A stretch of DNA of 64,000 nucleotides from an uncultured Pelagimonas sp. (GTDB lineage: Bacteria > Pseudomonadota > Alphaproteobacteria > Rhodobacterales > Rhodobacteraceae), in NCBI GenBank assembly GCA_947499735.1, contig CANMPP010000001.1, positions 1 to 64,000 of the forward strand, in the 5' to 3' direction. Positions 27,827 through 38,015 of the stretch are shown in pieces. A program made the position numbers and the translations under genes. The notes below the pieces were generated by a model. It was not told the DNA's origin. It made no database searches and saw only the letters and a program-made list of their open reading frames with translations. How positions within the stretch are numbered: position 1 is the first letter of the stretch; each line of letters begins with the position of its first letter.

Positions 27827-28618
27827 ATGCAGGGCAGCGCGAATCTCAACATCATGATCAAGGCCGCACGTCGAGCTGGACGGTCTCTGGTTAAAGATTT
27901 CCGCGAAGTTGAAAATCTGCAGACCTCTATGAAGGCTGCAGGCGACTTTGTGTCAAAGGCTGATATTGCGGCTGAAGAAATCCTGAAAGAAGAGCTGCTG
28001 GAAGCGCGCCCGAACTATGGTTGGCTGGGTGAAGAAACCGGTACGATTGAGGGCAAAGATCCAACGCGTCGCTGGATCGTGGATCCATTGGATGGCACGA
28101 CGAACTTTCTACATGGTCTACCCCATTGGGCGATTTCGATTGCACTGGAGCACAAGGGCGAAATCGTCGCCGGGCTTGTGTTTGATGCGGCCAAAGATGA
28201 AATGTTTTATGCGGAAAAAGGCAGTGGTGCGTGGCTGAATGATACGCAACGTTTGCGTGTTTCCAATCGGAGCAGGTTGATCGAATCCGTATTCGCAACC
28301 GGTTTGCCTTTCGCTGCTAAGAAAACATTGCCAGCAACCCTAAAGGATCTGGGCAATCTGCTGCCGGTTTGCGCCGGTGTGCGCCGCTTTGGATCAGCTG
28401 CGCTTGATTTGGCTTACGTGGCTGCGGGCCGTTATGATGGCTATTGGGAACGTGAGTTGAACCTACACGATATCGCTGCGGGTTATCTTATCGCGAAAGA
28501 AGCCGGTGCCTTGGTCGAAGGTGTACGCGAAGGGCAGGATCCTTTGGAAAGTGGCTCTATTCTGTGTGCCAATAACGATATCTTCAATAGCTTTGCGAAA
28601 GCGCTGCGCAACGCCTGA
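27827..28618 (+). CDS. suhB: Inositol-1-monophosphatase family protein
   Basis: 263 residues from ATG 27827 (AGAGGGT upstream). The metal site is WIVDPLDGTTNFLHGLPHW, with EET upstream (GEETG) and a late WERELNLHDIAAG where most members have WD. It hydrolyses inositol phosphates and may have an rRNA-maturation role as in E. coli. Confidence 0.9.
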   Translation: MQGSANLNIMIKAARRAGRSLVKDFREVENLQTSMKAAGDFVSKADIAAEEILKEELLEARPNYGWLGEETGTIEGKDPTRRWIVDPLDGTTNFLHGLPHWAISIALEHKGEIVAGLVFDAAKDEMFYAEKGSGAWLNDTQRLRVSNRSRLIESVFATGLPFAAKKTLPATLKDLGNLLPVCAGVRRFGSAALDLAYVAAGRYDGYWERELNLHDIAAGYLIAKEAGALVEGVREGQDPLESGSILCANNDIFNSFAKALRNA

Positions 28619-28633
28619 TCCCGGCATCGTCAC

Positions 28634-29377
28634 CTACTTTCGTCGCACTTTCGGTATGTTGGTTTTTTCAAACCGATAATGCGGGTGCGGATGTGGTGGG
28701 TGGCCATGTGTATCTCGCCAGAAAGCTGCACCACCTTTTCGAAGCCAGAGCGGCAAAGCAAAGATGATGCCGACGATGAACCCGCCAGCATGGGCCCAAT
28801 AGGCGACGCCGCCTCCGGATCCCGTATCAGCAACGCCTGAGAACAATTGTAACCCAAACCATAGGGCCAATACGATCCACGCGGGCAGGGATACGACGCG
28901 GAAAATGATGATCAAGATGATCAAAATGTCGACCTTGGCCCGGGGATACATCAAGAGATATGCACCCATGACCCCTGCGATGGCACCAGATGCGCCAACA
29001 AGGGGGATTGTTGAGGTCGGTTCGGTCGCAACATGGGCTAAACCCGCCAAAACGCCGCTAGCAAGATAGAAGATCAAAAATGGACCATGGCCCATTTCGT
29101 CTTCGATGTTATCCCCGAAAATAAACAGAAACAGCATGTTGCCTGCGAGATGCATAAAGCCGCCATGTAGAAACATGGAGGTGACGGCGCCGGAATAGCC
29201 AAACCCGTTGGTGACAAAATTCGGAACCAGCGCGTATTCACTATAGATTCGCAACAAGGCGTTTGAATTCTGAGGAATGCCCAGCATAGCCAGGTAGATC
29301 AGCACATTGATCGCAATCAATGTCCAAGTGACATATGGGCGTTTGCCGGATGGGTTGTGGTCTCGGATCGGTAACAT
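28634..29377 (-). CDS. Rhomboid-family intramembrane serine protease
   Basis: 247 residues, about six membrane helices. Catalytic serine in VGASGAIAGVMGAYLL and histidine in YWAHAGGFIVG; FLHGGFMHLAGNMLFLFIFG is the conserved helix-2 region. It cleaves membrane proteins within the bilayer; substrate unknown. Convergent with suhB with 15 bp between. Confidence 0.9.
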   Translation of the reverse strand: MLPIRDHNPSGKRPYVTWTLIAINVLIYLAMLGIPQNSNALLRIYSEYALVPNFVTNGFGYSGAVTSMFLHGGFMHLAGNMLFLFIFGDNIEDEMGHGPFLIFYLASGVLAGLAHVATEPTSTIPLVGASGAIAGVMGAYLLMYPRAKVDILIILIIIFRVVSLPAWIVLALWFGLQLFSGVADTGSGGGVAYWAHAGGFIVGIIFALPLWLRKGGAAFWRDTHGHPPHPHPHYRFEKTNIPKVRRK

Positions 29378-29519
29378 GATTTAAAGATGGGGCGCGGCGG
29401 ATTGTCCGTCAAGGACATCAAATGAACAACTATTTGAAACAGCTGCTTGTCTTTTCAAGACGTTGTTAGTAAATCCCCATTTACTATGATGCGTAGCAGA
29501 CTATGCTGCGCTTTGCCTG

Positions 29520-29605
29520 GCCCGCGTGGTGGAATGGTAGACACTGGAGACTTAAAATCTCTTGGCCGTATGGCCGTGCCGGTTCGAGTCCGGCCGTGGG
29601 TACCA
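29520..29605 (+). tRNA. tRNA-Leu (anticodon UAA)
   Basis: Acceptor GCCCGCG pairs with CGTGGGT, followed by an encoded CCA. The anticodon loop CTTAAAA gives anticodon TAA; a long variable arm (GGCCGTATGGCC) and the T-arm GGTTCGAGTCC mark a class II leucine tRNA. Confidence 0.95.
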
Positions 29606-29797
29606 GGCGATAGTGACGCATCATAGTGCGCGAACGGAACCGGGTTTCCTTTTCAGCAGCATTGGTTCGCATTTTTCTGACAAAATGATTCGGAAACGTA
29701 TTGTTCCACCATGCATCGCGCGGGCGCATGGAAGCGGCCACACTTAGCGAAGCGCGTCGGGCCACCGACGCGACCAAAACAGCGCAGAAATCAGATA

Positions 29798-30235
29798 TCA
29801 GGTTTTGCGCAGTCGGATGACGACATCAACTTTAGCAATTTCCGTGCCGTCCGGTGGTGTCGGCAGGCCGCTGATCTTCAATTCCTCTGAAGACGCGTCA
29901 AACAGTTCGCTTTCCCCTTCGATAAAGAAGTGGGGGTGATTGGAAGTGTTTGTATCGAAATAACTTTTTGCGCCATCGACCATGATTTCTTGCATCAAGC
30001 CAGCGTCACAAAAAGCGCGAAGCGTGTTGTAAACTGTCGCCAAAGATACGCTTTCGCCAGATGCACGTGCATTCGCGTATAAGCTTTCTGCAGTGACGTG
30101 ACGGTCATGTCCGTCGCCGACAAGCAATGCGGCCAGCGCAACGCGCTGTCGTGTTGGTCTTAGACCAGCCGTGTTTAACCAATCGCTGCCGATCTCTTGC
30201 GCCTTAGGTGTCATTTTTGCCTCGGTGCTATTCAT
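29798..30235 (-). CDS. irr: Irr, Fur-family haem-responsive iron regulator
   Basis: 145 residues from ATG 30235. Winged helix GLRPTRQRVALAALL and SVSLATVYNTLRAFCDAGL; the HxH-type haem/metal site is NTSNHPHFFIEGESEL (His100, His102). Irr governs iron genes under iron limitation in alphaproteobacteria. Divergent from fabA, the usual arrangement in this order. Confidence 0.85.
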   Translation of the reverse strand: MNSTEAKMTPKAQEIGSDWLNTAGLRPTRQRVALAALLVGDGHDRHVTAESLYANARASGESVSLATVYNTLRAFCDAGLMQEIMVDGAKSYFDTNTSNHPHFFIEGESELFDASSEELKISGLPTPPDGTEIAKVDVVIRLRKT

Positions 30236-30406
30236 AGGGTGAATATAGTCCAATTCGAGAGTGAAGTACAAATGCCTTCACTGTGATCTGAAAGGAAACA
30301 GTAAATTGGTGAAGAAAACAGGCGCATCCCAAGGCTTGCACCTTATGTCTTGCGGGTGGTAGAGGGGGCGGAACTGAAAAAATAGGTAAATTGGAGGCGT
30401 GGCAGT

Positions 30407-30919
30407 ATGGCCGACTATCCCACCAGCTTTGGCAAGGAAGATCTGCTGAAATGTGCACGAGGCGAACTGTTTGGCCCGGGAAATGCACAGCTGCCGGAAC
30501 CTCCCATGCTGATGATGGATCGCATCACGGATATCTCTGCAGATGGCGGTGAAAATGGCAAAGGCCACGTCGTTGCAGAATTCGACATCACACCTGACCT
30601 GTGGTTCTTTGACTGCCACTTTCCCGGAAACCCGATCATGCCAGGCTGTTTGGGCCTAGATGGTCTGTGGCAGTTGACGGGTTTCAACTTAGGTTGGCGT
30701 GGTTGGACCGGGCGTGGCATGGCTGTTGGTGTTGGCGACGTTAAACTGACCGGCATGGTACGTCCAGATCGCAAAATGTTGACCTACCGTGTGGACTTTA
30801 CCAAGGCGTTGCAAACCCGTCGCCTGACAATGGGTGTGGCGAATGGTATTGTGGAAGCTGATGGAGAGGTTATCTATCAGGTGACAGATATGAAGGTTGT
30901 CCTGTCGGACGCCGAATAA
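30407..30919 (+). CDS. fabA: 3-hydroxydecanoyl-ACP dehydratase/isomerase
   Basis: 170 residues; hotdog fold with catalytic His71 ([18 protein letters not shown]) and Asp85. It makes trans-2- and cis-3-decenoyl-ACP, the entry to unsaturated fatty acids. GGAGG at 30393. Followed after 36 bp by fabB. Confidence 0.95.
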   Translation: MADYPTSFGKEDLLKCARGELFGPGNAQLPEPPMLMMDRITDISADGGENGKGHVVAEFDITPDLWFFDCHFPGNPIMPGCLGLDGLWQLTGFNLGWRGWTGRGMAVGVGDVKLTGMVRPDRKMLTYRVDFTKALQTRRLTMGVANGIVEADGEVIYQVTDMKVVLSDAE

Positions 30920-30955
30920 GTCCTGACAGATTTTCCGGACTACGAGGAGAAATTC

Positions 30956-32185
30956 ATGCGTCGTGTAGTGGTGACCGGTCTCGGTATCGTTTCGAGCATT
31001 GGTAATAATGCGGATGAGGTCTTGGCCTCGTTAAAAGCTGGCAAGTCCGGCATCACCGCCAATGAAAAAATGAAAGAGCACGGCTTTCGCAGTCAGATCG
31101 CCGGTGATTTGAACATCAATGTTGCAGATCATGTCGATAAACGCACATTGCGCTTTATGGGGCCAGGTGCGGCCTATGCGCATATCGCGATGGGGCAGGC
31201 GATTGCTGATAGTGGTCTGGAAGAAGCTGATGTCATCAATCCCCGCACGGGTTTGATCGCCGGATCCGGTGGCCCATCCACAAGTGCCCAATTGGTTGCA
31301 AACCAAACGGTATTGAAAACAGGGGCGACCAAACGCGTTGGCCCGTTCGCGGTACCAAAGGCGATGTGTTCTACTGTTTCGGCCAACCTATCCACGGCCT
31401 ATAAAATCAAAGGTATCAACTATTCCATCACATCCGCCTGTTCTACATCGCTGCATTGCATTGGCTCTGCGGCCGAGCAGATCATGATGGGCAAACAAGA
31501 CGTCATGTTCGCTGGCGGTGGTGAAGAATTGGATTGGACCCTGTCCTGTCTGTTTGATGCGATGGGTGCAATGTCATCCAAGTATAACGACACGCCAGAA
31601 AAAGCGTCTCGTGCTTTTGACGAACATCGCGACGGTTTCGTAATCTCGGGCGGTGGTGCGATTTTGGTTCTTGAGGAACTGGAACATGCAAAAGCGCGTG
31701 GCGCGAAAATCTACGCTGAGGTAACTGGTTTCGCGGCTACTTCAGATGGTGCGGATATGGTTGCGCCCTCCGGTGAGGGCGGCGAACGTGCTATGCGATT
31801 GGCACTGTCCACGCTGCCAGAGGGTCGTCAGGTCAGCTATATCAACGCCCATGGTACATCGACACCTGTTGGCGACGTTGGCGAAGTCGAAGCGGTGCGT
31901 CGCATTTTTGGTGAGGGCAACGTCCCTCCGATCAGTTCAACCAAATCCATGACAGGCCATTCGCAAGGCGCGACAGGTGCCCAAGAAGCGATTTATTGTT
32001 TGTTGGCGCTGCAAAACGATTTTCTGATCCCGTCAATCAATGTTGAAACTCTGGCGACGGGTATTAATCCCGGCGAGGTCGTGACCGAGTTGGTTGAAAA
32101 CGCAGGTATCGATTCCGTTATGACCAATTCCTTTGGTTTTGGTGGAACAAACGGATCGATGATCATGTCTCGCTATACTGACTAA
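30956..32185 (+). CDS. fabB: Beta-ketoacyl-ACP synthase I
   Basis: 409 residues with the Cys-His-His triad: Cys162 (TSACSTSLH), NAHGTSTPVGD and KSMTGHSQGATG. It elongates the cis-3-decenoyl product of FabA. Translation starts at ATG 30956 with GAGGAGA upstream. Confidence 0.95.
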   Translation: MRRVVVTGLGIVSSIGNNADEVLASLKAGKSGITANEKMKEHGFRSQIAGDLNINVADHVDKRTLRFMGPGAAYAHIAMGQAIADSGLEEADVINPRTGLIAGSGGPSTSAQLVANQTVLKTGATKRVGPFAVPKAMCSTVSANLSTAYKIKGINYSITSACSTSLHCIGSAAEQIMMGKQDVMFAGGGEELDWTLSCLFDAMGAMSSKYNDTPEKASRAFDEHRDGFVISGGGAILVLEELEHAKARGAKIYAEVTGFAATSDGADMVAPSGEGGERAMRLALSTLPEGRQVSYINAHGTSTPVGDVGEVEAVRRIFGEGNVPPISSTKSMTGHSQGATGAQEAIYCLLALQNDFLIPSINVETLATGINPGEVVTELVENAGIDSVMTNSFGFGGTNGSMIMSRYTD

Positions 32186-32235
32186 TGTGACTAGGCGGGT
32201 CCTAACGAATGGTTGGGGCCGCCTTGAAAATCAGC

Positions 32236-32270
32236 GGATGCAATTGCTACATTGCATCCGTTACATTGCA
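32236..32270. promoter_or_regulatory. Palindromic operator upstream of the marR-fabI pair
   Basis: A perfect 9-bp inverted repeat GGATGCAAT-N6-ATTGCATCC (32236-32259) plus one more ATTGCA half (32264-32269). It lies 53 bp before the MarR gene, a likely autoregulatory site also governing fabI. Confidence 0.65.
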
Positions 32271-32311
32271 GGTATATTCCATGGAATGAACGTCTGCATT
32301 TTGGATGAAAC

Positions 32312-32782
32312 ATGTTTTCAACGACACCAGATCTCATCGCCATGATGACCCGCCTTTCGGCGGCGATGCAGACTTTTCAAAAAGATATGGAAGCGCGGCT
32401 TGCACATAAGGGGCTGACATCAGCACAGTTGTCGGTGTTGTCTCACCTTGCACAGCGGGGCAAGCAGCGCGTGACGGATATCGCTGGACAGGTGAATGTT
32501 GGCCAACCCGCCGTGACAAAAATGCTTGCCAAATTTGAATCTGCTGGCTGGGTTATTTTTAAACCAAGCGAAGAAGACCGGCGTAGTAAATTGGCGCAGC
32601 TGACTGAAGATGGCGTCGCACATTTGCAAGACGTGCAACGACAGGTCTTTGAAGATATCGCGCAATCCATGGCGCATTGGAGCCGTTCGGACATCGAAGG
32701 GTTCTCGGAATATCTCCGCCGCTTTGACGGAATTTGGAAAGAACTGCCCGGAAAACTTGCCGGGCTGGAGGATAAACAATGA
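32312..32782 (+). CDS. MarR-family regulator translationally coupled to fabI
   Basis: 156 residues; winged helix LTSAQLSVLSHLAQRG, QVNVGQPAVTKMLAKFESAGWV and EEDRRSKLAQLTEDG. Its stop overlaps the fabI start by 4 bp. A palindrome precedes it. By place it could sense acyl-CoA or acyl-ACP, as FabT does in firmicutes; this is inference. Confidence 0.85.
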   Translation: MFSTTPDLIAMMTRLSAAMQTFQKDMEARLAHKGLTSAQLSVLSHLAQRGKQRVTDIAGQVNVGQPAVTKMLAKFESAGWVIFKPSEEDRRSKLAQLTEDGVAHLQDVQRQVFEDIAQSMAHWSRSDIEGFSEYLRRFDGIWKELPGKLAGLEDKQ

Positions 32783-33606
32783 AGGATGCAACGCAAGTGA
32801 CTGATCAGAAACAACACATGGGCGCATTGGCAGGCAAACGAGGCCTTGTAATGGGCGTTGCGAATGATCGTTCCATCGCTTGGGGTATCGCAAAAGCATG
32901 CCACGAAGCTGGCGCTGAACTTGCTTTCACCTATCAAGGCGAGGCGTTTGGTAAGCGTGTTCAGCCGTTGATCGAAAGCATTGGCGCGGATTTCATGGTG
33001 GATATGGATGTCACCGACGATGCTGCGCTGGATGAAGGGTTTTCCAAACTGCAAGAGCGTTGGGACAGCATTGATTTTGTAATCCACGCCATTGCCTATT
33101 CTGAAAAGTCTGAATTGACGGGTCGTTTCCTTGAAACCAGTCGCGCGAATTTCAAGAACTCTATGGATATTTCCGTTTTCTCGTTCATTGAAGTGGCACG
33201 TCGTGCCTATCCAATGATGAAAGAAAACGGTGGCAGCCTGATCACATTGACCTATCAAGGCAGCCAGCGCGTTGTGCCCAATTACAACGTTATGGGTGTT
33301 GCAAAGGCCGCTCTTGAAAGCACGACACGCTATTTGGCAAATGATTTGGGCCCTGACGGCATCCGCGTCAACGCGATTAGCCCCGGTCCGATGAAAACGC
33401 TGGCGGGTGCGGCCATTGGTGGTGCGCGTAAAACGTTCAAGTTCAACGAACAAAACGCGCCGCTGCGTTCAAACGCGACACTGGAAGCTGTGGGTGGCAC
33501 GGCTGTCTACCTCATTTCAGATGCGGGTGCTTACACGTCTGGCGAAGTTATCCGCGTCGATGGTGGGTATCACGTTCTGGGCATGCCGCAGTCGGAAAAT
33601 CTATAA
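32779..33606 (+). CDS. fabI: Enoyl-ACP reductase (NADH)
   Basis: 275 residues, SDR fold: GKRGLVMGVANDRSIAWGIAKA nucleotide loop, then the catalytic Tyr and Lys in PNYNVMGVAKAALE and SPGPMKTLA. It performs the last step of each elongation cycle. GGAGG at 32767 inside the marR end drives the overlapping ATG. An N-terminal extension of about a dozen residues precedes the core. Confidence 0.94.
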   Translation: MKDATQVTDQKQHMGALAGKRGLVMGVANDRSIAWGIAKACHEAGAELAFTYQGEAFGKRVQPLIESIGADFMVDMDVTDDAALDEGFSKLQERWDSIDFVIHAIAYSEKSELTGRFLETSRANFKNSMDISVFSFIEVARRAYPMMKENGGSLITLTYQGSQRVVPNYNVMGVAKAALESTTRYLANDLGPDGIRVNAISPGPMKTLAGAAIGGARKTFKFNEQNAPLRSNATLEAVGGTAVYLISDAGAYTSGEVIRVDGGYHVLGMPQSENL

Positions 33607-33634
33607 TCTAGGTTCGAAAAGGGGCAGCTTTGTC

Positions 33635-33976
33635 GTGAAACACTATATCCTACCTTTGGTTCTGGTGACGGCCGCGGCAGGCTGCATGACTGGCGGTTCG
33701 CAATCCGCCATTCAACCAGCAGGCTCTCTTCCGGCGCAGGGGCCTGCATCGAAATTGACGGCTGGCGCGTCTAGCAATGATGCTTTTGCGATTTTCGGGC
33801 CTGAATCTGGGTTTGAACGCAATCCAAGCAACTTTGATGAGACCTGCCTGACCTATGCTTATGGTCCAGCTGAGGTGCCAAACTATGTGCATGCCTATTA
33901 CATTAACGATGTTTTGAGCCGTGCAAGCGATGGACACACAGGGTTATGTACCTATGCCGATATCGCGACGTTTTAG
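33635..33976 (+). CDS. Small lipoprotein
   Basis: 113 residues from GTG 33635 with AAGGGG upstream. Signal plus lipobox VTAAAGC; the mature part holds FGPESGFERNPSNFDETCLTYAYGP and ends without any known domain. It follows fabI by 28 bp but need not share its role. Function unknown. Confidence 0.6.
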   Translation: MKHYILPLVLVTAAAGCMTGGSQSAIQPAGSLPAQGPASKLTAGASSNDAFAIFGPESGFERNPSNFDETCLTYAYGPAEVPNYVHAYYINDVLSRASDGHTGLCTYADIATF

Positions 33977-34001
33977 GCCGAGACGGGTTGCCTAGGCATC
34001 T

Positions 34002-34874
34002 TTAAAACCATTGTCCGGGTTCCATCAGGCCCAGATCCATAAGTTGGCGGGAATTCCATTCGAATTTCGCGGAATTAGGCCATTTGAACGTTTTAATCGC
34101 GTCAGCACTGCCGGGATTGCGTTTTAGGGCCTTTGCGGTCCGAAAAGACGCAATGCAAGCGGTCGTATTGTGGTGCCATGGGCAAGAATATGTGTTGTAT
34201 TCTTCGTCCGAGAACGTGTGATTTTCACGCATCTGAAGTCCGGCCTTTGCCCGAAAAATCGCGATGCGATCAATCTTGCGGCGTTCATAGGGAACATGTT
34301 CTTCAAAGCGCCACCGCAACCCGCCGTAAAAATCCAGCTGACGATCAATCTGCGCATAGTCGTTTTCTGAATCCTCGCGGCCCAATGCATAATATCCGAT
34401 GCGATCAAAATTCGCGCTTTCTAGATGTACGGCGTTTTCATATGCGCCCAAATCTTCAGCATAGAGGTCCACGACAAAGCTGAGCATCGAATCTCGACGT
34501 TCCTCAGTGTGGTAGGTCAGCAGTTCAACAATGCTGCGTGATTCGCAAAATGGAAAGAAAAGATACTCTGCGTTGTAGCAAAAATAGATCCATTGGCCGG
34601 CACTGGCTATGTTGACTGCGTTGATCGCTGAGATAATCGCGCCATCCTCGGTCATGTCAAAATTCACGCGATGGATGCGTGTTTCCACCGTTTCCTCTAA
34701 AGGGAAGGCATCAGGCATCAATGCAACGACTGATTTAAAGCCTAGAACCAGGTGATGATTGATGGTTGATTCAAGCTCTGTTTGATCTTCACAAAAGATC
34801 AGCGCGATAGGGCCTTTGGTGAGCGCGGTGCCACCCGTTTGCAAAAAGTCGGACAAACTGGAATATCGTGTCAT
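34002..34874 (-). CDS. Glycosyltransferase-like cytoplasmic protein
   Basis: 290 residues, no signal or membrane helix. An alternating beta/alpha start (GPIALIFCEDQTELESTINHH) and VVDLYAEDLGAYE suggest a GT-A-like fold, the D-x-Y being a possible metal motif; a terminal CPWHHNTTACIASFRTAKAL is unusual. Relatives near miaB in Rhodobacteraceae are, as I recall, annotated as family 2 glycosyltransferases. Substrate unknown. Confidence 0.45.
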   Translation of the reverse strand: MTRYSSLSDFLQTGGTALTKGPIALIFCEDQTELESTINHHLVLGFKSVVALMPDAFPLEETVETRIHRVNFDMTEDGAIISAINAVNIASAGQWIYFCYNAEYLFFPFCESRSIVELLTYHTEERRDSMLSFVVDLYAEDLGAYENAVHLESANFDRIGYYALGREDSENDYAQIDRQLDFYGGLRWRFEEHVPYERRKIDRIAIFRAKAGLQMRENHTFSDEEYNTYSCPWHHNTTACIASFRTAKALKRNPGSADAIKTFKWPNSAKFEWNSRQLMDLGLMEPGQWF

Positions 34875-34980
34875 AATGCCTCGTACCTTAACCCTTTTTG
34901 ATTGGTAAATAACAGGTGCATTGCAAGCAAGTGCGGTTTTGCGTTAAAAGCCGCCTCTGACCCGTCACGAGGACCGTGCC

Positions 34981-36315
34981 ATGACCCAATCAGATCGAAC
35001 CAACACCAAAAAGCTGTTTATCAAAACCTATGGCTGTCAGATGAATGTTTATGACAGTGAACGCATGGTCGAGGCTATGGGTGGTGAAGGTTATGTCACA
35101 ACGGACAAGCCTGATGATGCGGATATGATCCTGCTGAACACCTGCCATATTCGGGAGAAGGCGGCGGAAAAGGTCTATTCCGAATTGGGCCGCTATAAAG
35201 GGTTGAAATCGGCGAAACCTGATCTCAAAATCGGGGTTGCTGGATGTGTTGCGCAGGCCGAAGGCGCAGAGATCATGCGTCGTCAGCCCATGGTCGATCT
35301 GGTCGTTGGACCACAAAGCTATCACCGTTTGCCCGAGCTTGAGGCGAAAGCGCGCGCTGGCGAAAAGGCTTTGGACACGGATATGCCCGAAGAGGACAAG
35401 TTCGAAAAACTTAAGCGTCGTCCCAAAGCAAAACGCGGGCCAACTGCGTTTCTGACTGTTCAGGAAGGGTGTGACAAATTCTGTGCGTTTTGTGTTGTTC
35501 CTTATACGCGCGGTGCGGAAGTTTCACGACCCGTTTCGCGCATCATGGAAGAAGCAATAGATCTGGTAGAACGCGGTGTTCGTGAATTTACCCTGCTTGG
35601 TCAGAACGTGAATGCCTACCACGGTGCGGGCGATGGCGGTGATTGGTCTCTGGCCCGTTTGATCTGGGGACTGTCTGAAATTGATGGTCTAGAGCGCATC
35701 CGATTCACGACGTCTCATCCTAATGATATGACCGATGATCTGATCGCGGCGCATGGGGAATGCGAAAAGTTGATGCCGTATTTGCATTTGCCAGTACAGG
35801 CCGGGTCCGACCGCATTCTTAAACGTATGAATCGTCAGCACACGGCTGAAGACTATTTGCGTGTGATTGAACGGCTGAAAGAAGCGCGCCCTGGATTGCA
35901 TTTGTCGGGCGACTTCATCGTCGGTTTCCCTGAAGAAACCGAAGAAGATTTCCAAGCGACATTGGATTTGATCGAAGAGGTCCGTTATGGGTCTGCGTTC
36001 TCTTTCAAATATTCAACGCGTCCGGGCACACCAGCCGCAGAGCGGCCGCAATTGCCCGAAGATGTAAAAGATGATCGTTTGCAGCGCTTGCAGGCGTTGA
36101 TCACCAAGCATCAGCGCGAAATCCAAGACAGTATGGTTGGTCGTGACGTTTCGGTCTTGTTTGAAAAGCCGGGGCGATTGAGCGGTCAAATGGTCGGAAA
36201 ATCCGAATATTTGCATGCTGTCCATGTCACAGCGGATGACGTTGCGGCAGGTGATTTGCGTAAAGTGCGGATTACCGGTTCTGGAAAGAATTCTCTGTCT
36301 GGGGAACTGATTTAG
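34981..36315 (+). CDS. miaB: tRNA-2-methylthio-N6-dimethylallyladenosine synthase
   Basis: 444 residues. The radical-SAM cluster is C164-x3-C168-x2-C171 ([11 protein letters not shown]); the auxiliary cluster uses Cys19, Cys55 and Cys89. UPF0004, radical SAM and TRAM domains in order. It methylthiolates A37 of tRNAs that read codons starting with U. Confidence 0.95.
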   Translation: MTQSDRTNTKKLFIKTYGCQMNVYDSERMVEAMGGEGYVTTDKPDDADMILLNTCHIREKAAEKVYSELGRYKGLKSAKPDLKIGVAGCVAQAEGAEIMRRQPMVDLVVGPQSYHRLPELEAKARAGEKALDTDMPEEDKFEKLKRRPKAKRGPTAFLTVQEGCDKFCAFCVVPYTRGAEVSRPVSRIMEEAIDLVERGVREFTLLGQNVNAYHGAGDGGDWSLARLIWGLSEIDGLERIRFTTSHPNDMTDDLIAAHGECEKLMPYLHLPVQAGSDRILKRMNRQHTAEDYLRVIERLKEARPGLHLSGDFIVGFPEETEEDFQATLDLIEEVRYGSAFSFKYSTRPGTPAAERPQLPEDVKDDRLQRLQALITKHQREIQDSMVGRDVSVLFEKPGRLSGQMVGKSEYLHAVHVTADDVAAGDLRKVRITGSGKNSLSGELI

Positions 36316-36460
36316 GCCCTCTGGCGGTAATATTTTACCGTATGTCGCGGATGGCTGTGCGGGAATTCATGTCAATTCAGTGACAATTTGTGCATTTTAG
36401 CTGCGACTCGCTTGCGTCTGCGCGCCGAGCTTGGCACGGTAGGGCAAAGATCTGGCGGAG

Positions 36461-37444
36461 ATGTGCGTGACCACTGATACCTTGAACGAAACCGTTCTTG
36501 AATTTCCCGACAACCGTTTGCTCATTGATTTATGTGGCGAATACGATCGAAACTTGACCGACATTGAGGCGCGCACGGGTGTGCAAATCTTGCGACGCGG
36601 AAACCAGTTGGCCATTCATGGCGAACCGGACGCGCAGGGTGAAGCCCGTGATGTCCTAGCCGCGCTTTACGAACGGCTTGAACAGGGGCGTGATGTCGGC
36701 AAATCTGAAATTGACCGCCATTTTCGGATGAGCGATGAAACAGTTGACCCAGACCAGCAGATCGAAATGTTCTCTGGCGGTAAGGTTGAAATTAAAACGC
36801 GTCGTAAGCTGATCGAACCTCGGACAGATGCGCAAAAAGCCTATGTAAAATCTTTGTTTGCCAATGAGTTGGCATTTGGCATTGGTCCGGCTGGTACAGG
36901 TAAAACCTATCTCGCGGTCGCGGTGGCTGTGAATATGCTGATCAATGGCGAAGTCGATAAAATTATTCTATCCCGTCCTGCGGTCGAAGCTGGTGAAAAG
37001 CTTGGCTATTTGCCCGGAGATATGAAGGATAAAGTCGATCCTTATATGCAGCCACTTTATGATGCGTTGAACGACTTCCTGCCGGGCAAGCAATTGGCGG
37101 GCATGATAGCGGATAAAACAATCGAAATCGCACCGCTTGCTTTCATGCGTGGGCGTACGCTTGCGAATGCATTTGTTGTTTTGGATGAAGCGCAAAACGC
37201 CACATCGATGCAGATGAAGATGTTTCTAACCCGTTTGGGCGAAGGATCTCGTATGGTGATCACTGGTGATAGAACGCAAATCGATTTGCCACGGGGTGTG
37301 TCCTCTGGTCTGGCTGATGCGGAACGGTTGTTGAACCATATCCCAAACATCGCTTTCAATTACTTCACGGGCAAAGATGTCGTGCGCCATCCGTTGGTTG
37401 CGGCTATTATTGAAGCCTATGAAAAGGACGCAGAGACCCCATAA
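36461..37444 (+). CDS. phoH: PhoH-family ATPase
   Basis: 327 residues: an N-terminal KH-like region, then a P-loop (GPAGTGKTYLAV) and the Walker B segment VVLDEAQNATSMQMKMFLTR. RNA-linked ATPase, regularly beside ybeY as here. GGCGGAG precedes ATG 36461. Confidence 0.92.
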   Translation: MCVTTDTLNETVLEFPDNRLLIDLCGEYDRNLTDIEARTGVQILRRGNQLAIHGEPDAQGEARDVLAALYERLEQGRDVGKSEIDRHFRMSDETVDPDQQIEMFSGGKVEIKTRRKLIEPRTDAQKAYVKSLFANELAFGIGPAGTGKTYLAVAVAVNMLINGEVDKIILSRPAVEAGEKLGYLPGDMKDKVDPYMQPLYDALNDFLPGKQLAGMIADKTIEIAPLAFMRGRTLANAFVVLDEAQNATSMQMKMFLTRLGEGSRMVITGDRTQIDLPRGVSSGLADAERLLNHIPNIAFNYFTGKDVVRHPLVAAIIEAYEKDAETP

Positions 37445-37468
37445 GGGGTAGTCGCGAATTTAGGCCCT

Positions 37469-37960
37469 ATGCTGATTGATACTATATTTGAAGATACCCG
37501 ATGGGAGACTGTCGGGTTGGAGGCCTTGGCCGAAAGCGCCGCGCGGGCAACGCTGGGCCATCTAGGGTATGGGGACAAGGGTTTTGAAATCGCATTGCTG
37601 GCATGCGACGACACGCGCATTCAGGAGCTGAACGCTGGGTTTCGCGAAAAAGACAAAGCGACAAACGTCTTGTCTTGGCCGTCGGAAGAACGCGGGGCCG
37701 CCACAGAAGGGGCAGTTCCGCTAGAACCTGAAGACTATGAATTGGGTGACATCGCGATTTCCTACGATACATGTCAGCGCGAGGCGGAAGAGGCGGGAAA
37801 AGCATTTCCAGATCATGTCACGCATCTGGTTGTTCACGGAATGTTACATCTCTTGGGATATGACCATATACGTGACGGCGATGCCACGCTCATGGAAAAT
37901 TTGGAGATTTCCATACTTGGCAAACTAGGGGTTGAAGACCCATATAGAGACATGATTTGA
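37469..37960 (+). CDS. ybeY: Endoribonuclease YbeY
   Basis: 163 residues with the zinc triad HLVVHGMLHLLGYDH. It matures 16S rRNA 3' ends and takes part in ribosome quality control. 24 bp after phoH; same operon. Confidence 0.94.
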   Translation: MLIDTIFEDTRWETVGLEALAESAARATLGHLGYGDKGFEIALLACDDTRIQELNAGFREKDKATNVLSWPSEERGAATEGAVPLEPEDYELGDIAISYDTCQREAEEAGKAFPDHVTHLVVHGMLHLLGYDHIRDGDATLMENLEISILGKLGVEDPYRDMI

Positions 37961-38015
37961 TGTCATGAATGCGTTTGCCGCCTGTGGAAACGCGCAATGA
38001 AAGGATAGCCGGCAC

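Noticed and set aside
32443-33453. 336-codon minus-strand frame
   Set aside because: Antisense to marR and fabI, which are certain; a frame shadow.
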